A DNA stretch of 46,137 bases from positions 1 to 46,137 of IMG/VR virus record IMGVR_UViG_3300042864_000650; one strand, given 5' to 3'. Below, one piece after another: positions 21,383 through 27,636 of the stretch; the stretch's first letter is position 1; each line of letters starts with the position of its first letter. The notes under the pieces are model-generated. The model had not been told where the DNA came from and made no database searches. It saw nothing but the letters and a program-made list of their open reading frames with translations. Position numbers and translations under genes: made by a program. This DNA comes from a virus.

Positions 21383-21643
21383 GGGGGGATAGTCGTATGT
21401 TTCACACTTCGTCTGCGTGACCATTGGTGGCTCTACCTGCCACCCTCGTATTATCTGACCATACTTGTCAGGCTGACACTTTATCCTCCCTGCCAGCAAA
21501 TGGGATGTTAGGTGAATATCTCTCGTCACGCCCTAACGTATGACTTACTCAGGCGATATTCTGCCTGTACCTAGTTACCATACCTCCCACAACCTCTAGG
21601 TCGGCTGTGGGAGGTCTTAGGGGTTTGTATCGCCCTAAGAACT
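21383..21643 (-). ncRNA. Candidate structured RNA, six hairpins
   Basis: This 261-bp stretch has no convincing ORF yet carries consecutive inverted repeats. On the minus strand, in order: CTTAGGG/CCCTAAG (21639-21616); CCTCCCACA/TGTGGGAGG (21614-21583) with inner ACCT/AGGT; CAGGC/GCCTG; GTTAGG/CCTAAC with inner GTGA/TCAC; TGTCAG/CTGACA; GGTGGC/GCCACC. It lies between the stop of the 75-aa gene and the next array promoter, where every other junction is only ~45 bp. It could be an untranslated RNA or a long 3' UTR. No known RNA family is recognised, and strand is inferred. Confidence 0.5.
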
Positions 21644-21871
21644 TTATTGGTCTTGGCATTGGTGCGTGGTGTACCTACTCAGCGCCGTCATGATGGAGTG
21701 TGCCTCTTGAATGTTTGTAGTGAAGAATGAGATGTCTGCCTTACCTATGTTGATAGTGACGATAGCAAAGTTGCCAAAGTCTCTAACGTCAGTAGAGATG
21801 TGTGATGTCTCCACGTCATGGAAAGATATTCCCGTTAGTCGTGGTGGTGTTGTTGTTGTTTCGTTGTTCAT
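21644..21871 (-). CDS. Hypothetical protein (75 aa)
   Basis: Begins MNNETTTTPPRLTGISFHDV and contains strands FGNFAIVTINIGKADISFF plus a helix HSIMTALSRYT, a compact alpha/beta miniprotein. Thr/Asn-rich first codons follow the ATGAxxAACGA start context common to the array. Function unknown. Confidence 0.65.
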   Translation of the reverse strand: MNNETTTTPPRLTGISFHDVETSHISTDVRDFGNFAIVTINIGKADISFFTTNIQEAHSIMTALSRYTTHQCQDQ

Positions 21872-21877
21872 GTTCTT

Positions 21878-21910
21878 ATCTTACTTTCTTGTTGTTGTCT
21901 GCGTGGGGTA
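21878..21910 (-). promoter_or_regulatory. Array promoter for 21871
   Basis: TACCCC, 21 nt, TAAGAT, 6 nt, ATG. Confidence 0.8.
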
Positions 21911-21915
21911 GGGGG

Positions 21916-22326
21916 TCAGTAGAGACCTAGTTCCTCACGCTCTTCCTCTGATACGGCAGTCAGGGTAGTGTTACTGCCCATGCTGTCGTGGTGCGATAGG
22001 GAATACTCAATACGGTCATCGTATGGCGTGTAGCGCATCATCCAGTCGCTGTTCACGGTCATGCCAGCCACAATGTTCTGTGCCTCTACCCACGGTTTGT
22101 CTGTGGGTTGAACGTAGAAGTATCCGCTATGGTTACCATCCCATAGTCCTATGTTGGTCACTCTCCACCAGCCTGTGTCATTGCTGTTGAGAAACTTCTC
22201 ATTGACGTTGTAGAAGTCATTGACGTTGTCCTCCCAACAATAGCCGTAACAACTTGTGTAGTCGGCTTCGTTGTCACACGTGCATTGGTTGGTCAGTTCG
22301 TATTTGGTTGTTATGTCGTTGCTCAT
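21916..22326 (-). CDS. Hypothetical Cys/Trp-rich protein (136 aa)
   Basis: N-terminal Cys cluster (QCTCDNEADYTSCYGYCW) followed by DTGWWRVTNIGLWDGNHSG and YFYVQPTDKPWVEAQ. The C-terminus is acidic with EEEREELGLY. The Cys cluster could bind metal. The GYFxxxxxxPW segment loosely recalls the 137-aa protein at 24813-25226. Function unknown. Confidence 0.65.
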   Translation of the reverse strand: MSNDITTKYELTNQCTCDNEADYTSCYGYCWEDNVNDFYNVNEKFLNSNDTGWWRVTNIGLWDGNHSGYFYVQPTDKPWVEAQNIVAGMTVNSDWMMRYTPYDDRIEYSLSHHDSMGSNTTLTAVSEEEREELGLY

Positions 22327-22332
22327 AGTTCT

Positions 22333-22365
22333 ACTTTAGTTGTTGTGGGTGGTGTGCATGGGGTA
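22333..22365 (-). promoter_or_regulatory. Array promoter for 22326
   Basis: TACCCC, 21 nt, TAAAGT, 6 nt, ATG. Confidence 0.8.
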
Positions 22366-22370
22366 GGGGG

Positions 22371-22763
22371 TCACCACTTGCGTTGCCAGTCTTCGCCCAT
22401 TTGTTCTGTGAGCATTTTCATCTCACGCTTGGTTACGCTTGACACGTCTTTCCAGTTGCTGAACGCACGTGTCATGCCCATTGCCAACCGACAAGCCAGT
22501 TCTGCCCAGTCTTCTAGCGTAGGCTCTTGTTCGTTCTCTTCTTCCTCAGCGTGTGAAGTCTCAATGAGCACGATGGATGTTAGGCACGATGGGCAATAAC
22601 GTCCTCTTACACGCTCGCCCTCTTCATATGCCCAGCCAGTATCGTAGTCATAATGAGTCCACGTACGCTTTGTTAGTGGATGCTTTGCATCGTTGTCATA
22701 GTCGTTACAACCATCGCACTTGTCGTTGGTCTTGCCTGTCTCTGTTATTTGTGTCGTTGTCAT
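22371..22763 (-). CDS. Zinc-ribbon hypothetical protein (130 aa)
   Basis: A treble-clef or ribbon layout is suggested by CDGCNDYDNDAKHPLTK and RGRYCPSCL around residues 17-60. A Glu-rich segment and a helical C-terminus (ELACRLAMGMTRAFSNWKDV) follow. Likely a zinc-binding accessory protein; no family assigned. Confidence 0.65.
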   Translation of the reverse strand: MTTTQITETGKTNDKCDGCNDYDNDAKHPLTKRTWTHYDYDTGWAYEEGERVRGRYCPSCLTSIVLIETSHAEEEENEQEPTLEDWAELACRLAMGMTRAFSNWKDVSSVTKREMKMLTEQMGEDWQRKW

Positions 22764-22769
22764 AATGCC

Positions 22770-22802
22770 ATCTTAGTTGTTAGAGGTGGTGTGCATGGGG
22801 TA
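22770..22802 (-). promoter_or_regulatory. Array promoter for 22763
   Basis: TACCCC, 21 nt, TAAGAT, 6 nt, ATG. Confidence 0.8.
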
Positions 22803-22806
22803 GGGG

Positions 22807-23049
22807 TTAGAGGTGGTCACCGTCTTGGTCTGTGAAGATAAGGTCTTTCATACCGTTGCTACGAAAGTCGTCTTCTACCAATGTTTCCACGTACTCCATG
22901 ACATCGTCATAAGTGACTTCAATGTCAGCATCACCTCTGTTGTCTTCGTGTATGGTGCGTACTATCTCTTCCACGTCATATGTGAACACACGCATGACGT
23001 TGATACGTGTAATTGGGTCTTGTGAGTTGGGGTTGATTATCGTTGTCAT
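22807..23049 (-). CDS. Acidic hypothetical protein (80 aa)
   Basis: Asp/Glu-rich, helical: VMRVFTYDVEEIVRTIHED, YDDVMEYVETLVEDDFRSNG. Strongly negative charge and small size are typical of host-takeover miniproteins, but no family is recognised. Confidence 0.65.
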   Translation of the reverse strand: MTTIINPNSQDPITRINVMRVFTYDVEEIVRTIHEDNRGDADIEVTYDDVMEYVETLVEDDFRSNGMKDLIFTDQDGDHL

Positions 23050-23055
23050 GGCTTT

Positions 23056-23088
23056 ATCTTAGTCATTGTGATGTTGTTGCTAGGGGTA
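23056..23088 (-). promoter_or_regulatory. Array promoter for 23049
   Basis: TACCCC followed by T instead of A, 21 nt, TAAGAT, 6 nt, ATG; overlaps the 3' end of the 148-aa ORF. Confidence 0.8.
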
Positions 23089-23509
23089 GGGGGTCATCGT
23101 AGAACCTGCCTTGCTTCGTGTAGTCCACGTTGCCTAGGTTATTTATCTTGATAGCAAGGTCATACTGTGTGTATGTGATGTCGTTGTATGTGAGGTGTTG
23201 CTTAGGCGCTACGAACGCTGGGGAACATGGGCAACGGCAGTATGCGTATTGGTTCCATTGCATCCTAGAACCGTCAAATGCTAGTCCTGCTTCAGCAAGG
23301 ATGCGTAGTGCGTGTTTCTTGTACTCAACATAGGGACGGCGTGTGCGATTATTGAGATTATCTAAGACAGTCTCTACGCCTTCGTCACCCCACACAGAGA
23401 TACGTGGGCGTACGTTCATGCGAAAGGATGTTGTGTGCCTAGACCACGTGCGTGGTTGAATGTGGATAGTTCCACTTGGTGTTGTAATTGTTATGTCGTT
23501 GTTGCTCAT
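23063..23509 (-). CDS. Hypothetical protein (148 aa)
   Basis: N-terminal strands (ITITTPSGTIHIQPRTW), a helix KKHALRILAEAGLAFDG and a Cys segment YAYCRCPCSPAFVA of possible metal-binding type. The final residues (PLPLATTSQ) are translated promoter sequence of the next gene. The order of strands, helix and CRCPCSP is seen in several actinophage hypothetical proteins; function unknown. Confidence 0.65.
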   Translation of the reverse strand: MSNNDITITTPSGTIHIQPRTWSRHTTSFRMNVRPRISVWGDEGVETVLDNLNNRTRRPYVEYKKHALRILAEAGLAFDGSRMQWNQYAYCRCPCSPAFVAPKQHLTYNDITYTQYDLAIKINNLGNVDYTKQGRFYDDPLPLATTSQ

Positions 23510-23745
23510 GACTTCACCTTAGCCCACCACGTGCGCTTGCTAGGGGTAGGGGTGTTGTACTTGGTGATGGATGTTCCTGTAAGAGCGCCTAACTCAACAA
23601 TAATAGAGTCGTTACCACACTCATACCATTCGTCCAATAGTTTCTGTTCATAGTCATCTAGTGTGTCGGTGTCTACCACAACTACTTGTGGGTCATAGTT
23701 GAGGACTGTGCCTGTCACCATGTCAATAATAATAATGTCGCTCAT
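23506..23745 (-). CDS. Hypothetical protein (79 aa)
   Basis: Acidic alpha/beta protein (MSDIIIIDMVTGTVLNYDPQ, VVVDTDTLDDYEQKLLDEW). The C-terminal TPTPSKRTWWAKVKS is the following promoter read in frame to an ATGA overlap. It is itself ATGA-coupled to the 81-aa gene, so it has no promoter of its own. Confidence 0.65.
   Translation of the reverse strand: MSDIIIIDMVTGTVLNYDPQVVVVDTDTLDDYEQKLLDEWYECGNDSIIVELGALTGTSITKYNTPTPSKRTWWAKVKS
23516..23548 (-). promoter_or_regulatory. Array promoter for 23509
   Basis: TACCCC, 21 nt, TAAGGT, 6 nt, ATG; contained in the 3' end of the 79-aa ORF. Confidence 0.8.
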
Positions 23746-23987
23746 TCGTAGTCCTCTACAATTAGGTGTCCTGCATCGTTTCCCTCTTGGTCTGAACTGA
23801 CGATGGCGTATGTGTTGTCTGTGAACTCAATAACGATGGTATTGACGTAAGCATTGTTGTGTGCACGTTGGTACCAGCCCATGCCATTGACTTCTTCTTC
23901 TACCATGTGGCGAACTCTCTTGATGGTCTTACCAGCGAGTCCCCGTATGGTTGGGTTGAAGTGTTCTATGTGTTTCAGTGTGTTCAT
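23742..23987 (-). CDS. Hypothetical protein (81 aa)
   Basis: Starts MNTLKHIEHFNPTIRGLAGK, then strands VNTIVIEFTDNTYAIVSSDQ. AAAGG lies 8 nt before the ATG, and the ATG also overlaps the TGA of a 20-codon leader ORF, so its translation may be coupled to that leader. Function unknown. Confidence 0.65.
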   Translation of the reverse strand: MNTLKHIEHFNPTIRGLAGKTIKRVRHMVEEEVNGMGWYQRAHNNAYVNTIVIEFTDNTYAIVSSDQEGNDAGHLIVEDYE

Positions 23988-24046
23988 GTTGTTGCCTTTG
24001 TGTTGAGATAGGTGTGGAGTCTTCGCCTGTCAGCCAGTTTCTCCAC
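23984..24046 (-). CDS. 20-aa leader peptide ORF, leaderless GTG
   Basis: GTG at 24046 is exactly 6 nt from the TAAGAT of the array promoter. It encodes MEKLADRRRLHTYLNTKATT before a TGA overlapping the ATG of the 81-aa gene (ATGA). It sits where other array promoters put their main gene. It may be a regulatory leader peptide or a coupling device; the sequence itself has no obvious attenuator codon run. Confidence 0.5.
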   Translation of the reverse strand: MEKLADRRRLHTYLNTKATT

Positions 24047-24052
24047 TCCCAC

Positions 24053-24085
24053 ATCTTAGTTGTTTGGGTGTCTCTCCTAGGGGTA
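24053..24085 (-). promoter_or_regulatory. Array promoter for leader ORF 24046
   Basis: TACCCC, 21 nt, TAAGAT, 6 nt, GTG. Supports GTG as a leaderless start. Confidence 0.8.
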
Positions 24086-24090
24086 GGGGG

Positions 24091-24585
24091 TCACCACGAT
24101 GACTGGTAAGAGAACTCCCAAGCCCATCCACTAGTGTCTGACAGAGTAGGGTCATTCAATAGTTGTTCAAGGGTAAGAGCCGTGTAGAGAACGTCATTGT
24201 AGTAATGTTCATCAAAACTGGTATCACCAAAGAAGAAACCTGATGTAGTTGGTAACACTTCTTCTGCAAAGTCATTGTCACGCTTTGCGTACACTTGCCT
24301 GCAAAGGTCTAGCAATGTTTCTAGGTTCTCTTTGCTAACGTAATATGAACGGCAGTCGTCCTCGCCACCCTGCACGTTGTTCACAAACCAGTTGTGGATT
24401 TGGTTTGCTTTGCGCCACTGTCCTACCTTGATAGTGACTTCAGCAGATGGCATATTGTCAGTAATAAATAAATGTGAAACTTTCAATGCTTTTGCTATCT
24501 CAGCAAAAGTGTTCTTGTCTGTGTCGTTGCTGTGGTCTGCGCCTGAAACGTATTTCTTAGCGGAGAGGTATTGGTCTAATCCCAT
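24091..24585 (-). CDS. Conserved phage protein MGLDxYL family
   Basis: The 164-aa protein shows the hallmarks of a family found in many unrelated phages: MGLDQYLSAKKYVSG, QWRKANQIHNWFVNNVQGG, DDCRSYYVSKENLETLL, PTTSGFFFGDTSFDEHYY. No function is established. The C-terminal TALTLEQLLNDPTL resembles KALTLGQILKNPTF of the 93-aa protein at 25531-25812. AAAAGGA lies 8 nt before the ATG, so this gene has a ~30-nt leader. Confidence 0.8.
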   Translation of the reverse strand: MGLDQYLSAKKYVSGADHSNDTDKNTFAEIAKALKVSHLFITDNMPSAEVTIKVGQWRKANQIHNWFVNNVQGGEDDCRSYYVSKENLETLLDLCRQVYAKRDNDFAEEVLPTTSGFFFGDTSFDEHYYNDVLYTALTLEQLLNDPTLSDTSGWAWEFSYQSSW

Positions 24586-24618
24586 GTCGTTGTCCTTTTG
24601 TTGTGGTTGTTATTAGTT

Positions 24619-24651
24619 ATCTTAGTTGTCGGGTTGGTCGTGCGTGGGGTA
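24619..24651 (-). promoter_or_regulatory. Array promoter for 24585
   Basis: TACCCC, 21 nt, TAAGAT, then a ~28-nt leader containing AAAAGGA. The 3' end of the 63-aa ORF covers it. Confidence 0.75.
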
Positions 24652-24813
24652 GGGGGTCACTAACACTACGTCTGTTTCTAGGTGTGACTCCTTTGTGTCC
24701 ACGCACCATGACTGGTTGGTCTCAAATAGAGCACGTGCTGTGTCCTCATCCTCTGCATCTACTTCGTGTATGTGCTGTGTAATCAGGATATGTGTCATTG
24801 TGTATGTAGGCAT
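24622..24813 (-). CDS. Small hypothetical protein (63 aa)
   Basis: Begins MPTYTMTHILITQHIHEVDA and contains an EDTARALFETN helix, resembling small ferredoxin-like or DpnD/PcfM-like phage peptides that have a strand, then DAEDEDxA. The last residues (TPYPTHDQPDN) are translated promoter sequence. It is TAATG-coupled to the 137-aa gene. Confidence 0.6.
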   Translation of the reverse strand: MPTYTMTHILITQHIHEVDAEDEDTARALFETNQSWCVDTKESHLETDVVLVTPYPTHDQPDN

Positions 24814-25226
24814 TACTTTGTTTCCATTACTGTGTCAATAACTATTTGACATACTTTGTCTAATACGTCTTCAGGCATGCCATCTAAGTACGCAAGGAGG
24901 TTATCTTGTAACCGTTGTCTTAGTTCTTCGGTATCATCAGTAGACACGTAAGCATCTACTTGTATTTCTACATAGTCAGTCCATGGCTCACTGGTCACGA
25001 AGTAACCAATGCGATTTACATATGCCATTCCAGCAACAATAAATGTTCCCTCATCACCATCTACCCACGTCCATACGTTGTTGGCGGGTTGTTGGCGAAC
25101 GAAGTCCTCTTCGGCACCAAAGGTCTCATACATAATGCCATTCCATGATGCGTTAGCGTCTAGGTGGTTGGTAATGGGCTTGTATTGTGCTTCCCATTGG
25201 TCTTCAGTAATTTGTGTGTCGTTCAT
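24813..25226 (-). CDS. Hypothetical phage protein (137 aa)
   Basis: Contains NNVWTWVDGDEGTFIVAGMA, YVNRIGYFVTSEPW and an acidic helical end (LQDNLLAYLDGMPEDVLDKV). The W-x-W-x-D-G-D / VNRxGYxxTxxPW layout is recurrent in phage accessory proteins of unknown function. Confidence 0.65.
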   Translation of the reverse strand: MNDTQITEDQWEAQYKPITNHLDANASWNGIMYETFGAEEDFVRQQPANNVWTWVDGDEGTFIVAGMAYVNRIGYFVTSEPWTDYVEIQVDAYVSTDDTEELRQRLQDNLLAYLDGMPEDVLDKVCQIVIDTVMETK

Positions 25227-25232
25227 GTTCTT

Positions 25233-25265
25233 ATCTTAGTTTGGTGTGTGTATCTGCGTGGGGTA
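25233..25265 (-). promoter_or_regulatory. Array promoter for 25226
   Basis: TACCCC, 21 nt, TAAGAT, 6 nt, ATG. Confidence 0.8.
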
Positions 25266-25279
25266 GGGGTAAGACCTCT

Positions 25280-25338
25280 GAGGAATGCTCCGCTACTACC
25301 ATAGGGCAACGACGAACTATGGGAGCGAAGCATCCCTC
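25280..25338 (-). other. Long imperfect stem-loop in intergenic DNA
   Basis: Between the 61-aa gene and the next array promoter, GAGGGATGCTTCGCT then CCCATAG pairs with CTATGG and AGCGGAGCATTCCTC around a 12-nt loop, with a few bulges. It has no T tract. It could protect the 3' end of the upstream mRNA, terminate, or be a processing site. Confidence 0.5.
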
Positions 25339-25345
25339 ACAGGAC

Positions 25346-25531
25346 TCACCATTCATAACGGCGAATAGTGTTCATCAGTAATGCACCAATGAAGCATAGG
25401 AAGAGACCAAACACACCCCACCATATGGAGGCTTTCTCAATGGTGAAACCCAGTGCAATGCCTATGGTGTAAAGAACAACAATGGTTTTCTTCTTGGCAC
25501 GTGTCCACTTAGCCCAGTTAGTAACGTGCAT
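25346..25531 (-). CDS. Small two-helix membrane protein (61 aa)
   Basis: Basic head (MHVTNWAKWTRAKKK) followed by two hydrophobic helices, IVVLYTIGIALGFTI and WWGVFGLFLCFIGALLM, ending RRYEW. The positive-inside pattern is clear. TAATG-coupled to the 93-aa gene. Function unknown; possibilities include superinfection exclusion or membrane remodelling. Confidence 0.65.
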   Translation of the reverse strand: MHVTNWAKWTRAKKKTIVVLYTIGIALGFTIEKASIWWGVFGLFLCFIGALLMNTIRRYEW

Positions 25532-25812
25532 TAGAAATCAGCCTCTACTAACTCATAGCCCATAGGGAAGTCAATGTACCATTCATCTGATACAGAGAAC
25601 GTGGGGTTTTTTAGTATCTGCCCAAGTGTAAGAGCCTTTAGAAGAGCCTCTTGTTCGTTGTTGTCAAAATAGAAGAAGATGCTGTCATCTTCTACGCCGT
25701 ATGAGTCATGCTTTATGTCTGTCTCATAATCGTATGTGCCAAACGAAATGTAAAAGTATTCAGGGTCTTCATTGCCCCAAATAACATGGCAGTTTATTCC
25801 TTTGTAATTCAT
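25531..25812 (-). CDS. Hypothetical protein related to 24091 C-terminus
   Basis: The 93-aa protein (MNYKGINCHVIWGNEDPEYF) ends with KALTLGQILKNPTF, resembling the end of the MGLDxYL-family protein nearby. The two may share a C-terminal binding element. A GAGGT ribosome site sits 7 nt before the ATG. Confidence 0.65.
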   Translation of the reverse strand: MNYKGINCHVIWGNEDPEYFYISFGTYDYETDIKHDSYGVEDDSIFFYFDNNEQEALLKALTLGQILKNPTFSVSDEWYIDFPMGYELVEADF

Positions 25813-26078
25813 TGTGTTACCTCTACATGTACTCTACTGCGTAGCATTGTTGTGCGTGGGGTAGGGGGGTTTGTTGGGCGTGTAGCACGTACAACATGAA
25901 ACCCCTGACCCCATTGAGTGTCGTCTTCTGCAATTACTTCGTTGTACTCCACTACTTTCCCATCTTCGTGGTCAATGAACACCATAAGGTCACCATTACG
26001 GTCAAGGTGTACGCCAATGTACCAATCGTCAATGTGCATGTACGTGGTGTCATTCTTTTGGATAATGTTGTTATTCAC
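25809..26078 (-). CDS. Hypothetical protein (89 aa)
   Basis: Starts MNNNIIQKNDTTYMHIDDWY (GTG at 26078, overlapping the stop of the upstream gene as GTGAATAA; a TTG at 26090 is the alternative). It has strands WYIGVHLDRNGDLMVFIDHE and a tail (RPTNPPTPRTT and on) made of translated promoter DNA up to an ATGA overlap. Function unknown. Confidence 0.55.
   Translation of the reverse strand: MNNNIIQKNDTTYMHIDDWYIGVHLDRNGDLMVFIDHEDGKVVEYNEVIAEDDTQWGQGFHVVRATRPTNPPTPRTTMLRSRVHVEVTQ
25831..25863 (-). promoter_or_regulatory. Array promoter for 25812
   Basis: TACCCC, 21 nt, TAGAGT, then a ~12-nt leader with GAGGT before ATG. It is translated as the 3' end of the preceding ORF. Confidence 0.75.
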
Positions 26079-26256
26079 TGTATTCCACAACTTCCCATGG
26101 GCTGTCCCATCCTACGGAACCATCACAGTCTTCTGACTTCAGTTGGTCATCGTCATAGGAGTGGTAGATGTTCTCTGCCTCTTCTGCTGACTCTGCCTCA
26201 ATCACATACATGTGACTAACATTCTCTGTTACATAAACTGCATATTGCTTTTTCAT
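26071..26256 (-). CDS. Small acidic protein (61 aa)
   Basis: From the TAATG-coupled ATG at 26256 the product begins MKKQYAVYVTENVSHMYVIE, then AESAEEAENIYHSYDDDQL. It is a strand-strand-helix miniprotein of the type YxVxxxxxxxYxVEAxSxEEAE seen in many phages. A longer in-frame extension overlaps the upstream gene and was rejected. Confidence 0.65.
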   Translation of the reverse strand: MKKQYAVYVTENVSHMYVIEAESAEEAENIYHSYDDDQLKSEDCDGSVGWDSPWEVVEYSE

Positions 26257-26468
26257 TAGAAATCCATTTCTTCGGGTGGGTGTAGTTTGTCTGCATAACG
26301 CTCTAGGTTCCATTCGTATTGACCTGATGCCATGTAGTGTTGTTCGGTTGCTGTTTCGTCATCTTCTTTCCACGAAAGATAATCCATCTTGTAATCGTGT
26401 GAAGCACCGTATTGTTCTTCTACGTCTGCCAACATGTTGGCGTAGTCTTGTTCATCTTGTTCTGACAT
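26256..26468 (-). CDS. Acidic hypothetical protein (70 aa)
   Basis: Asp/Glu/Tyr-rich (MSEQDEQDYANMLADVEEQY; LSWKEDDETATEQHYMASGQ). TAATG overlaps on both sides place it in an operon with the 107-aa and 61-aa genes. Function unknown. Confidence 0.65.
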   Translation of the reverse strand: MSEQDEQDYANMLADVEEQYGASHDYKMDYLSWKEDDETATEQHYMASGQYEWNLERYADKLHPPEEMDF

Positions 26469-26791
26469 TAGTTGTTCCAGTCTGCTGGAAAGGAGATGGG
26501 TATTTCATATTCCTCATCGTAGTTGGGTACACCATTGACTACGGGATAGGCAAGGCAAACAATGTTTGTAAGGTTACGGCTCACGTAGTTGAGGTCTACC
26601 CTGTCACCAAAGGCATGCCAATGGTCAAGTTCATCGTAGCCGTGGTCTAGGTAAGTCTCTGCCTCTTTACGGTACTCATCCAGCATGGGTTGTAATTTTT
26701 CCTTGATAGCATGCTCAATCGCAAATGAAGTAATCTGCTCAAGGTTGCGCTGGATGTAATGGAATGTGTCTGTGTATTCTTGTGGGGTCAT
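26468..26791 (-). CDS. Hypothetical helical protein (107 aa)
   Basis: Mostly helical start (MTPQEYTDTFHYIQRNLEQI, then IEHAIKEKLQPMLDEYRKEA) and a strand-rich end, NIVCLAYPVVNGVPNYD. First gene of a three-gene TAATG operon under an array promoter. Function unknown. Confidence 0.65.
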   Translation of the reverse strand: MTPQEYTDTFHYIQRNLEQITSFAIEHAIKEKLQPMLDEYRKEAETYLDHGYDELDHWHAFGDRVDLNYVSRNLTNIVCLAYPVVNGVPNYDEEYEIPISFPADWNN

Positions 26792-26797
26792 GTCATT

Positions 26798-26830
26798 ATC
26801 TTAGTTCTTAGAGGGTCTTTGCTAGGGGTA
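26798..26830 (-). promoter_or_regulatory. Array promoter for 26791
   Basis: TACCCC followed by T, 21 nt, TAAGAT, 6 nt, ATG; overlaps the 3' end of the 179-aa ORF. Confidence 0.8.
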
Positions 26831-27347
26831 GGGGGGCATTCATTGCGTGGCGTACTTGTGCTTCACAATCATCTACCAGTATTGTGTACCTTTCGTTCAT
26901 GACGTCCATGAGGTCATCATCTGCTGTTTCTTCGGGGATAGAGATGTCTTCACGTTCTACATGAGCCTGAATACCATTTAGATATCCAGCACATCCCACA
27001 AAGCCCATGCCCATCTCTTCATATGTGATAATAAATGTAAGTTCAGGGAACATAACTGAAATGGACTCAAAACCTACTAGTGGTGGTGCCCATGCAGTAT
27101 CAAATCTAAAAAACACGTAACCCTTATCACGAATAACAAGAGTAGTATCACTATCTTGCCATTTGGTTCCCCAGTTAGATATGTTCCAGTTGTACCAACC
27201 ATCGTCACCGAGGTCTGTGGGTGTGGGTAGTAGCGTGTTGAGAATTGAGTAAGTGTCGTCACCCTCTGTCGTTACTTTGTTGATGAAGTCTTGTACTTCT
27301 TGGTCGTCTCCCTCTACAGAGAGACAGTTGTTTGTCCAGTTTGGCAT
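26808..27347 (-). CDS. Api92-like / DUF1281-type protein
   Basis: The 179-aa protein has MPNWTNNCLSVEGDDQEVQD, LLPTPTDL, NWGTKWQDSD, RFDTAWAPPLVG and FPELTFIITYEEMGMGFVG. This is the characteristic order of the Api92/DUF1281 ferredoxin-like family in phages and plasmids, whose role is unknown. The usual MPNWC cysteine is Thr here. AAGGA lies ~9 nt before the ATG. The last residues are translated promoter sequence. Confidence 0.8.
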   Translation of the reverse strand: MPNWTNNCLSVEGDDQEVQDFINKVTTEGDDTYSILNTLLPTPTDLGDDGWYNWNISNWGTKWQDSDTTLVIRDKGYVFFRFDTAWAPPLVGFESISVMFPELTFIITYEEMGMGFVGCAGYLNGIQAHVEREDISIPEETADDDLMDVMNERYTILVDDCEAQVRHAMNAPLPLAKTL

Positions 27348-27351
27348 GTTG

Positions 27352-27549
27352 TTATTTCCTTGTTTCTTTTATTTTCTCTACAACGTGTAGAGCATCATTT
27401 ATGTGTTCCCACAATGCATCTGTGTCATTAGGTGTATTGTACGTATTTGCTTGTTTATGGGTGTAGGTAACTGACTCTAATGCCTCTAGTGCTCTTAGGA
27501 TTTCAGGTAGACCTACGTATTCGTCAATCGTGAATGTGTTGCTTTTCAT
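27352..27549 (-). CDS. Small helical hypothetical protein (65 aa)
   Basis: From ATG 27549 the product begins MKSNTFTIDEYVGLPEILRA, then helices LEALESVTYTHKQA and LWEHINDALHVVEKIKETRK. The start is set by a TACAGT hexamer 6 nt upstream, part of the divergent promoter pair facing the helicase gene. A longer frame upstream would run through that promoter. Function unknown. Confidence 0.65.
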   Translation of the reverse strand: MKSNTFTIDEYVGLPEILRALEALESVTYTHKQANTYNTPNDTDALWEHINDALHVVEKIKETRK

Positions 27550-27555
27550 AACCCC

Positions 27556-27588
27556 ACTGTAGTATTGGCACCCCACCTCCATGGGGTA
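27556..27588 (-). promoter_or_regulatory. Array promoter for 27549 (divergent partner)
   Basis: TACCCC, 21 nt, TACAGT, 6 nt, ATG. It forms an inverted pair with 27598-27630, giving CCATGGGGTA-C9-TACCCCATGG symmetry between the two promoters. Confidence 0.75.
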
Positions 27589-27597
27589 CCCCCCCCC

Positions 27598-27630
27598 TAC
27601 CCCATGGACAACACCACTAAGAACTAAGGT
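27598..27630 (+). promoter_or_regulatory. Array promoter for 27637 (plus strand)
   Basis: TACCCC, 21 nt, TAAGGT, 6 nt, ATG on the opposite strand. The element follows transcription direction rather than genome position. Confidence 0.8.
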
Positions 27631-27636
27631 ATCGGC

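Noticed and set aside
21383-21643. tRNA or tmRNA in the hairpin-rich segment
   Set aside because: No cloverleaf with T-loop GTTCRANYC and no CCA-compatible acceptor stem could be built; the hairpins are simple successive stems.
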